The notes under the pieces were generated by a model, which had not been told where the DNA came from, ran no database searches, and saw only the letters and a program-made list of their open reading frames with translations. This document shows positions 57,152 to 64,000 of a stretch of DNA of 64,000 nucleotides, one piece after another. This stretch comes from Fistulifera solaris (Eukaryota; Bacillariophyta; Bacillariophyceae; Naviculales; Stauroneidaceae), in NCBI GenBank assembly GCA_030295235.1, contig AP026138.1, forward strand, positions 372,001 to 436,000, given 5' to 3'. A program made the position numbers and the translations under genes. How positions within the stretch are numbered: the first letter of the stretch is position 1; every line of letters begins with the position of its first letter.

Positions 57152-59305
57152 TCAGTTTTCCAGCATTACATCGTCACCGTTGTTTTCGCTACTCGGTTCG
57201 TCACATAATCCAAAGATCCCACCACCGCTACTACTTGACCTCATAAAACTAGCATGAGCAGCTGTAAAAAAGCTCCGCTTCTTTCTTGTGTCCGATTTCA
57301 GCATTAATTCTAAACCGTCGCTACTAAAACTCCGTTGAACGTCACGAAGCTTGCGACCAATTTGATTGAACCGGGATTTTATCCCGTGTTCCTGCCGAAC
57401 TTGCCGATTCCGATCGGCCGCGTCGTCCTCGTTTTCCAAGTTACCAGGATCAGAATCTTCGAAGTCTATTGCTGCACTTTCATCTAGATCATACGCTGGT
57501 AAGTGCGGGACATCGCTTTCTGCTACAGCTCTTGCCAATCTTAAGGTGCTTTCGCTTTCGACATTATGATCCTTAGACAACTCTTGGACGAATCCCTTCT
57601 CATTCAACGTAAACTGCATGAACGTGGCAGCGACCGCATTTGTGTCGTGTGAGGAGGTATCAGAAGCTGAGCTCAGCGATTTTCGTGATGCGCCATAGTC
57701 CAGCGCCGATGCATCGGTGGAACCACTTCTGTTAAGATGAGACCTCTTGGATCGAGGCGAAACTCTTGCTTTATGAGCCCTACTAGTCGTAGGCGGGGCC
57801 TTATTTGCATGATTTCTTCGCCCCCGTCTCGTGGGTCTTACTTCCAGACCGGAATCTTCCGAAATTCGACTTTCAGCAAGACTAACTTGCGCGGAACCTA
57901 AAGTACGTCGGTGTATAGAATCATCAATGGCCCTCGGAAGGAAGTTCGCTAGAGGATCGATGCTAAAGTCGTCGCTATTGCTAAGTACCGCATTCGCAGG
58001 TGGAACATTGCCGATGCTATTATCGTCGTCGCCACTCCGTTCCGAGTCGGAATTAGACCTTGTAAAATAGCGATCCGTCGAATCACTGGGACCATTCCTC
58101 GACTGCTTGACAGGTTCATTCTTATTCTTTTTCTCTCCAGAAACTCGACGTGGTGTAACACTGTCACTTTTGCTGTTGTTATGAGATTGATGGCCCGCTT
58201 CGCCATCATGTCGTCGCGGAGCACCGTCAATTTTGCTGCTATTATTGAAATGACTTTTTTCGCCCGAGGTCCGTCGTGAGGTAGCTCCCTGTTCGCGGGT
58301 TTTATCGCCAGAGGTCCGCCGCGGCGTGGTACTCTCACTTTTGTTGTTTTTCAAAGTATTCTTTTCTCCCGAGGTCCGTCGTGGCGCAGCAGTCTCCGTT
58401 TTACTCGTGTTGTTCTTTTCTCCTGAGGTCCGCCGCGGAGCGCTCATCTCAGTTTTGCTGTTACCTACATTCTTCTTTTCTCCCGAAATTCGTCGCGGAG
58501 CCGGGTTCTCGGTTTTGCTATTATTCTTTTCTCCCGAGGTCCGCCGCGGCTCCTTTTCTCCGGACGTACGTCGTGGGGCTGCTTGCTCTCGTTGAGTGCT
58601 GATGCCATTGTTTTCTCCCGAATGCACCGCTGCATCATTGTTTCGATCCGCGTTTTCTCCCGAACTACGTCGTTTCGTTGGGCTAGTTTCGCTACGTTTT
58701 TTTATTCGTTCTGGCATGGCGGATACATTATCTTTCATAGTTACATCCTGCGTGGAATCCGTCGGAACGACTGTTCCCTCATCCATCGTTTCAATACCCG
58801 TGACGATATTCATTCTCTCCTTCCCATGACTGAAGGGAGTATCGAAGACAATGGTCCACGTAATACCGGCCCGTTCCCCTTGCAAAGACTTTCGTATATT
58901 CCGCGAAGGAGGAGACGCCGCTGCCGGGCGTTTTACTGCCTTGGCAGCAGCTGGTGGATCCTCCGACAATTTGGTGGGTCGACTGTCATCGCGGCTTCGG
59001 GAGCGTCGCCGTGGAGAAGCTCGCAGATCGCTTTTGCTGCGTCGTGGCGGAGAAGCCCTTGCGACTCTCCGCCGTCGTCCGGGGGTGACAGGAGAGCCTG
59101 TGTATGGATTCGACTCTCTCATGGTGTTCATGGCACGACAATTGAAACTATAAATAATTCTCTTTCTTTCATCTTCATGCTCCAGTTGTTCATCGAGGTT
59201 ATTTCGTCCGGAAGCTTTATTGCGTCTTGTTGCTGGCACACTCTCTCTATGGTCGGTTCGTGACTTGCGAGTCAGGTAAGTAATAGGGTCGTGGGTCATG
59301 GTCAT
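57152..59305 (-). CDS. Disordered protein with RRTSGEK repeat array
   Basis: 717 residues. About eight copies of the motif (A/T)PRR(T/I/V)SG(E/D)K lie in the middle at 13-30 residue spacing, with Asn/Lys/Ser-rich spacers. R-R-x-S is the consensus for basophilic kinases such as PKA, so this reads as a multisite phospho-acceptor or docking array. The flanks are Ser/Arg-rich (RRRSRSRDDSR). The C-terminus is acidic, then basic with helices (RFNQIGRKLRDVQRSF). It may start at the in-frame ATG at 59131 (MNTMRESNPYTGS) instead. No recognised domain. Confidence 0.65.
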   Translation of the reverse strand: MTMTHDPITYLTRKSRTDHRESVPATRRNKASGRNNLDEQLEHEDERKRIIYSFNCRAMNTMRESNPYTGSPVTPGRRRRVARASPPRRSKSDLRASPRRRSRSRDDSRPTKLSEDPPAAAKAVKRPAAASPPSRNIRKSLQGERAGITWTIVFDTPFSHGKERMNIVTGIETMDEGTVVPTDSTQDVTMKDNVSAMPERIKKRSETSPTKRRSSGENADRNNDAAVHSGENNGISTQREQAAPRRTSGEKEPRRTSGEKNNSKTENPAPRRISGEKKNVGNSKTEMSAPRRTSGEKNNTSKTETAAPRRTSGEKNTLKNNKSESTTPRRTSGDKTREQGATSRRTSGEKSHFNNSSKIDGAPRRHDGEAGHQSHNNSKSDSVTPRRVSGEKKNKNEPVKQSRNGPSDSTDRYFTRSNSDSERSGDDDNSIGNVPPANAVLSNSDDFSIDPLANFLPRAIDDSIHRRTLGSAQVSLAESRISEDSGLEVRPTRRGRRNHANKAPPTTSRAHKARVSPRSKRSHLNRSGSTDASALDYGASRKSLSSASDTSSHDTNAVAATFMQFTLNEKGFVQELSKDHNVESESTLRLARAVAESDVPHLPAYDLDESAAIDFEDSDPGNLENEDDAADRNRQVRQEHGIKSRFNQIGRKLRDVQRSFSSDGLELMLKSDTRKKRSFFTAAHASFMRSSSSGGGIFGLCDEPSSENNGDDVMLEN
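58130..58680. repeat. Coding repeat array (RRTSGEK)
   Basis: Degenerate direct repeats at irregular 30-90 bp spacing, each encoding PRRTSGEK or a close variant on the minus strand. Around eight clear copies plus two decayed ones (KRRSSGEN and APRRHDGEA). Confidence 0.8.
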
Positions 59306-59675
59306 AGAACGTTCTATAAGTCATAGAGTTTCTTGCTACTGCATGTCTTCTGTAGACTACAGTAGTGCTCTTTACCGAAACCAATAAGGCCTTCAGAACA
59401 CGTTTTTTGCAATCTGGGCTTTGTCCTCCCGCAACTCTTTTTGACTCGACCATGGACAAGATTGTACTCCGGTGTAGATCACATTGTGTTGGTGATTAGA
59501 AACTCGAAAATTCTAAGCCAGGCATTTTACAGACATTTCTCTCACACACACGATGTATTTTTGTAGTGCCAACAACGACGCATCAACATCAAACACTCCA
59601 TTCGAAATACATTATTGTTTTGATCATTATTTCTGAATTTCTTTTCGTTCACAAGTCTTGACGTTATCTGCCACA
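59306..59675. promoter_or_regulatory. Divergent promoter region
   Basis: About 370 bp between divergent genes. Nothing specific recognised. Confidence 0.35.
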
Positions 59676-60731
59676 ATGATCGGGGACACGCCAAATGATT
59701 CTCACCCACCGAAAAGGACGAAACGAAGGACTATCTTCATTTCGCTGTTCGCGATAGCCGCTTTCTCGTCGTGCCGGTTACGAGGCGCTTTTACCCGTGG
59801 GAACTTCGACTTTTTACTCGAAACAGGAAACAAACGATACCCTTTCTGGGGAGCTTTCCCGAATGTCGAAACTGTCGAGCGACTCCTCAATTTCACCGAT
59901 CTATCCGATCTCGTACAACTACATAATCTGCCCGTCCCTCGCAATCTCAATATTCTTTTCATGGGAGACTCATTGTCTCGGTATCAGTACCTGGATCTGG
60001 TTTATTTCTTATCCCACAATGGCACATGGCCATCGCCGGACGAGACGCCGAATATGGTGCTGGAGAATACGCACAAACACGGCTGGGTCCAATTCTTCAA
60101 CTTCACGAATGCAGCGTTACGACCGTACGAACAGTGCGATTGTTTTCGTCTTCACTCGGCCATCAAAGCTGTCGAGAATCGCTACTTTTATGATGCGGAA
60201 CGCAACAACTCTGTTACATATTTGCAAAAGTTTGGAATGTATCCGTTCAAAAGTTCATGGAATGTCACGGATGTATACAACGAACATGAGCTGGTACAAC
60301 TTCCATCGGGATTGTCGTTTGTTCACAAAGACTTGGACTGGGCGGACGCCATTCGGGATTTTGTTTGTCGCATGTCTCCCAAACCGTCGGTATTCATTTT
60401 TAATGCGGGCATATGGGCCGACCACGATTTAGTCAACGTGGAAATGCAACAAAGGATTGTCGATGCGCTCCAGGAATGTCAAATTGTGAGCATGTACAAG
60501 ACCACAACCAAAATGACCGACCAGCGCAATCAGACTTGGGACGAGTACGAGCAACAATTGTGCAAACTCACAGACCATTGCATGGACTTGAGATGGACGG
60601 CAATCGTTCCTGAGGAACACTATTGGGATACGAAGCATTTTCGTGAACCTATATATTCGATGATGAACGTTCAGTTGCTATCGCTGCTAACTTCCAGCAA
60701 CCTTATCGAAACCTATGAAACAATATCATGA
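59676..60731 (+). CDS. PC-esterase/TBL-like type II membrane protein
   Basis: 351 residues. After a basic start (PKRTKRRT) there is one N-terminal hydrophobic stretch (IFISLFAIAAFSS), consistent with a type II Golgi protein. The catalytic-type motifs are GDS in LFMGDSLSRYQY and DxxH in WDTKHFREP near the C-terminus, as in PC-esterase/trichome-birefringence-like acyltransferases that O-acetylate glycans. Several Asn-X-Ser/Thr sites are present. The acceptor sugar cannot be told. The first ATG is at 59676. Confidence 0.7.
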   Translation: MIGDTPNDSHPPKRTKRRTIFISLFAIAAFSSCRLRGAFTRGNFDFLLETGNKRYPFWGAFPNVETVERLLNFTDLSDLVQLHNLPVPRNLNILFMGDSLSRYQYLDLVYFLSHNGTWPSPDETPNMVLENTHKHGWVQFFNFTNAALRPYEQCDCFRLHSAIKAVENRYFYDAERNNSVTYLQKFGMYPFKSSWNVTDVYNEHELVQLPSGLSFVHKDLDWADAIRDFVCRMSPKPSVFIFNAGIWADHDLVNVEMQQRIVDALQECQIVSMYKTTTKMTDQRNQTWDEYEQQLCKLTDHCMDLRWTAIVPEEHYWDTKHFREPIYSMMNVQLLSLLTSSNLIETYETIS

Positions 60732-61071
60732 AACAGCGGTGTCGCTCTTTTTCTACTCCGAATAAACAACATAAACCTAGTCTACAACAATAAGAAACCA
60801 AATCATGTCCGGGACTCAAATCATCTTAAAGAGTCACGTTTCGAGACAATAGCTGAAACTGAAAAGTGTTGTGTCGCAACGTTCAGGAAGACGTTTCATT
60901 ACAACGTTCCAAGTGGAACGTTTCTTCGACGATGACAATAACCGCTCGCGTTGATAACAATAAATAATTAAGGAGTACCGGTACCGTACCAGGTAAAGCC
61001 GATGCACTTCCTATCGACCGTCAAAGCGGTAAATAAGCGCGAAAGAAGTCAATTAACAACAAAAATAGAAT
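60732..61071. other. Intergenic spacer
   Basis: About 340 bp. Contains an inverted repeat at 60903-60922 (arms AACGTTCC/GGAACGTT, four-base spacer), 150 bp before the next gene. Confidence 0.5.
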
Positions 61072-61923
61072 ATGAAGAGGTCAATAAACTGTTGCGTCTT
61101 GATTGTAGCGAGTCTCTTGGTATCCAGCTCTGCTTTTTCGACGCCGCAACGTCCTATCGGCGTGTTTTCCGCACAGCAAACACGTCGTTCTCATCTCTTT
61201 GCCAAACAATACATAAAAGAGCGTCCAAAACTATTCTCTCGTGTCTCTAAATCGTTCCGGCGGCGATGCAAACTGACGGGGGCTTCTCTGTTGTTCGCGG
61301 CCAGTGTCTTTTTGGCTCCACCCAAGCCGGCTCACGCATCGGCAGCACCATCCGCCGTACTAGAGAGTATCTTGGAAAAGACTTCGCCTTCTCTGGATAC
61401 CATCATTGATCGTTATGTGAAGGAACACATGTTCAACGACGATACGTACGATCCCATCGAATCGGCCTACCGCGAAGCGTACGATGATGCCGTTCACGGA
61501 ACGTATCCCCAAGCCTTGCGCGAAGTCACTGGAGTCGGCGCCGCATCCACGGAAACACCCACGAACAGTAATCCTGTCTCCAACGTGCTTTCCAAGATTG
61601 ATCTCGGTGCCATGTTGACGTCAATGTTGACGTTCATTAAAAACAAATTGCAATTGAACGAAACGTCCGCCATTATGGTGTTGGCCGCCATTTTCGTCGT
61701 CGGTGGACCGTTCGCTTTTTTGTTCACGGGGATGGTAATTGGGGGCATGTCCAAACGCAACATGAATCGTTTGATGAAGAAACGTTACGGAGATTCGTAC
61801 ACGTTGGATGCCACCATGAAAACAGAAGAGACGGTCGAAGCACCCGATGACGATGATGACGACGAAGAAGAAGGCGAGAATGATAGCGCAAACGACGACG
61901 AGGATGATGAAGACGATGAATAA
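61072..61923 (+). CDS. Plastid thylakoid-type membrane protein with acidic tail
   Basis: 283 residues. The N-terminus is a signal peptide ending SSAFSTP, the diatom plastid motif, then a basic transit stretch, then a second hydrophobic signal with an AHASA cleavage site (SLLFAASVFLAPPKPAHASA) typical of thylakoid-lumen precursors. The mature part has one membrane helix (AIMVLAAIFVVGGPFAFLF) and an Asp/Glu-rich end of about 30 residues. A three-stage targeting route to the thylakoid is likely. The family is unknown to me. Confidence 0.72.
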   Translation: MKRSINCCVLIVASLLVSSSAFSTPQRPIGVFSAQQTRRSHLFAKQYIKERPKLFSRVSKSFRRRCKLTGASLLFAASVFLAPPKPAHASAAPSAVLESILEKTSPSLDTIIDRYVKEHMFNDDTYDPIESAYREAYDDAVHGTYPQALREVTGVGAASTETPTNSNPVSNVLSKIDLGAMLTSMLTFIKNKLQLNETSAIMVLAAIFVVGGPFAFLFTGMVIGGMSKRNMNRLMKKRYGDSYTLDATMKTEETVEAPDDDDDDEEEGENDSANDDEDDEDDE

Positions 61924-62086
61924 GACATTCAATTGCTGTGTTCGAAACAAACAAATGGAGCGCTGTGTTATTGCAAGATAAACGAATGAATAATGTACTC
62001 AATTATGACAAAAAAAACAGTAGTGAAAAAAGGCAAGAGTTCCTCATCGCTGACGTGCCTCTAGTGGAACCTCAGCGGACCATTAT

Positions 62087-63120
62087 TTAAAGACCCGCAG
62101 CTTTTTTCAGGTTCTCCATCAAATCATCGACATCGGATTTCGAATTCTTGGTATATCGACCTTCTGTAAAGAAAGGCCCGGCCATATGCTTGGGCTGCGT
62201 CTTTCGGTCCAAATAGAATTCTCCACTTTGAATGTTTTCTCGCTTGGTACCGACGAGCCACGCCACACCTTCGGCTCCTTGCCAGGGTTCTCGCAAGGGA
62301 TGTAAATACTTTTTCATGTCACCAAACGCTTCGTCGACAGCAGGAGTATCGGACCAACCGGGATGGGCCGTCACCCATTGCACGGCGGGTTCCGTCTCCG
62401 TCAAGCGTTCGGCCAAGAGCACTTGGGCCCGTTTCGCGTACGCGTACACATTGACGCCGTTGTACTTCTCACCGGGGGCACTGGTGAGAACCTTCCACGA
62501 TGGTAATTTGAAATTGTACATGCCACCGGATGTCACAAAGATGCAGCGTCCTTGGGCTGCTTTCAGCTGCGGTAATAACAATTGACTCAACAAGTAGCTT
62601 CCTCCCAACAAGTGACTCGCAAAGGTTGCTTCATTGCCTTCACTGGTGTCGTTTCGTTCATTCAACAACACCCCCGCGTTACAAACCAAAGCATCGACTT
62701 TTGTTTCTTGTTGTTGCAATTGTTGAACCGCGTCTCGAACTTGTTGAAGCTCGGCGACATCGACCAATACAATGTTCAAACGATCGCGCAAGGATGACGA
62801 TGACGACGAGTCGTACGTTTCAATCTGTTTGATCATTTCGTCCTTGGCGGTAGCCGCACGTTCCTGACTCCGACACAACATGTAAACTTTGGCTCCTTTG
62901 GCGGCCGCGTAGGTCGCAATTTCTTTCCGAGACCAGAATTGGCACCTGTCACGACCACGACTTTTTGCCGTAAATCTGTATTATCGGCATCAGCGTGTCC
63001 GGACGGAATGGCCGCGGCTTTCTGCACGGGGTCTTGGTATTCCTGAATGTGTCGCAAATAGCCCGTTCTATTGAGAAGTGGAAGAATGAGAAGGCAGTGC
63101 AATAAGACACGTCGATACAT
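62087..63120 (-). CDS. Short-chain dehydrogenase/reductase, DHRS12-like
   Basis: 344 residues. NAD(P)-binding TGANSGLGKEIA, NAG motif (LVCNAGVLLN), and the active-site Tyr-x-x-x-Lys (VYAYAKRAQ) with a preceding Ser (FVTSGGMYN). The N-terminal hydrophobic segment (LLHCLLILPLLN) anchors it to a membrane. The pattern HPGWSDTPAV and GAEGVAWLV resembles DHRS12. A T3 run on the plus strand (62924-62926) is one base short of GLGKEIATYAAAKGAKVY. Substrate unknown. First ATG at 63120. Confidence 0.85.
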
Positions 63121-63707
63121 TCATTCGCTGCACGTACTGTGTGAAATGTTTCTTTCCGTAAAGAAAGAATTGCGTGGAAGAGATTGTTTGACCCATATTG
63201 ATGACACAAGAACAAACGACGAAGGAATGAAACAGGAGAAGCAAGTTGAAGATAGAGTTTGACGGTTTTGCAGTGAATGGATTCGAGAGGTTCTGGATCA
63301 AGAACATGAATAAGCACAGAGATGCATTATTTGATGATGATTCATCTCAACAGCAACCTGTTGTACTTTCCGAAGTCGCTGGAACAAAAGGTGTGTGCTC
63401 GCGTTGCGTGTTCTTGTTTTTTTAATCTGCATAACAAACAGGAGTGACTCAGTGAGCTGAGTCACTAGCGGAAGTCAATCGTAATTCCACTTCATCTCGC
63501 ACCGGTACCCGACCCGACGTCCGACGCACGGTCGATCGTTGAAGTCGCGATGGATCCGCGTAAATAGCGAAAAAAACATTTTCAGTTTCATTTTCTCCTT
63601 CACTATCTCCTCTCGCAACATAACGGTGAAGGCGTTCATTGTTTTATAGATTCTCTAATAGACACGTCGTTATTCTTTGGTCCAGTGACAAGCAGAACGC
63701 GCCTACG
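63121..63707. promoter_or_regulatory. Divergent promoter region, SDR and UROS
   Basis: About 590 bp. It contains a 24-bp inverted repeat with two bZIP-type cores, described separately, and CT-rich tracts upstream of UROS. Confidence 0.45.
63443..63466. promoter_or_regulatory. Inverted repeat with two TGACTCA (AP-1/GCN4-type) cores
   Basis: Nine-base arms AGTGACTCA and TGAGTCACT separated by GTGAGC. Each arm holds the 7-bp bZIP core TGACTCA/TGAGTCA. It lies 242 bp upstream of the UROS start and 323 bp upstream of the SDR start. A dimeric bZIP site is likely by sequence; the target gene is unknown. Confidence 0.5.
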
Positions 63708-64000
63708 ATGCATGCTTTGTGCCATACGCTTCTTTGTTTCCTAGGGACATTCCACATTGCCGAGTCGTGGATTTCAACGACAAAATCACATCATCATCAT
63801 CACGCCACACCGTTGTTCAGTAGTTCCCAAGCATCCGAACAGTCCATAGTGGTAGCGGCGACACGGGAGCAGGGAAAGAATGAACAATTAATGAAAGGCA
63901 TACGCGGCATTCATTTGCATCCAGTCGAACTACCGTGCATTGCGCATGCCGACGGACCGGATTTTTCCTCGTTACAAGAAACCTTACAAAACAATCACTG
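63708..64000 (+). CDS. UROS: Uroporphyrinogen-III synthase, 5' part (runs off window)
   Basis: Open from ATG 63708 to the window edge, 97 codons. The N-terminus is a hydrophobic signal peptide (ALCHTLLCFLGTFHIAES). The start of the mature part, VVAATREQGKNEQLMKG then LPCIAHADGPDFSSL, matches the N-terminus of plant UROS (VTRERGKN and LPLIQHARGPD). The enzyme closes hydroxymethylbilane to uroporphyrinogen III, the substrate of the UROD encoded at 26.4 kb. The remaining domain lies outside the window. Confidence 0.78.
   Translation, partial: MHALCHTLLCFLGTFHIAESWISTTKSHHHHHATPLFSSSQASEQSIVVAATREQGKNEQLMKGIRGIHLHPVELPCIAHADGPDFSSLQETLQNNH

Noticed and set aside
58583-59263. Plus-strand 226-codon open frame opposite the RRTSGEK gene
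   Set aside because: Antisense shadow of a low-complexity region; composition is what the repeats predict.
60903-60922. Heat shock element upstream of the plastid membrane protein gene
   Set aside because: TTC and GAA are six bases apart instead of two or seven, so it does not fit the HSE spacing. It remains only an inverted repeat.
26420-64000. UROD and UROS as a tetrapyrrole gene cluster
   Set aside because: They are about 36 kb apart with some 20 unrelated genes between, so linkage is likely chance.

Overview
The window looks like nuclear DNA of a pennate diatom, most likely Phaeodactylum tricornutum or a close relative. The supporting signs are short GT-AG introns (about 65-240 bp), plastid preproteins with an Ala-x-Ala-Phe type cleavage motif (ASAF, AYAF, ALAF, SSAF), several heat shock factor genes in a small area, a Fea1/phytotransferrin-like family, and densely packed genes on both strands. 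I recognise 31 protein genes, one running off the right edge, and one tRNA. I see no transposon, virus-like element or CRISPR array.

Layout. 0.4-5.6 kb: an IQ-motif protein and a coiled-coil protein. 7.2-13.9 kb: three tandem Fea1/phytotransferrin-like genes, probably for iron uptake. 14.5-18 kb: an MCTP-like C2 membrane protein. 18.2-23.9 kb: a gene-expression block with an organellar release factor, the Prp43/DHX15 helicase, ribosomal protein S18 and mitoribosomal protein mS33. 24.7-33 kb: three HSF genes interleaved with plastid uroporphyrinogen decarboxylase and a polytopic membrane protein. 33-36.4 kb: a plastid protein, a DUF6824-like regulator and a tRNA-Arg. 36.8-40 kb: an RRM/RGG protein and an Smr-plus-UIM protein. 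40-50.9 kb: a SOUL protein, a TXNDC9-like protein, a RING protein, MTHFR, a ProC-like reductase, an ankyrin protein and a secreted MIF-like protein. 51-59.3 kb: phosphoacetylglucosamine mutase and two long low-complexity phospho/RS-type proteins. 59.6-64 kb: a PC-esterase-like enzyme, a plastid membrane protein, a short-chain dehydrogenase and the 5' part of uroporphyrinogen-III synthase.

Thirteen genes are broken by 22 single-base length differences, nearly all in homopolymer runs, in both directions. They hit essential conserved genes such as RPS18, Prp43, UROD and PGM3. In every case, allowing the one-base change gives a coding length divisible by three. I read these as consensus errors in the assembly rather than pseudogenes. 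CDS spans below run across these sites and each entry says where they lie.

Functional links: the Fea1-like trio suggests an iron-acquisition locus, and three CACGTG boxes stand upstream of its first gene. UROD and UROS are consecutive-pathway tetrapyrrole enzymes lying 36 kb apart. The Smr-UIM protein has an architecture resembling ribosome-collision mRNA endonucleases.
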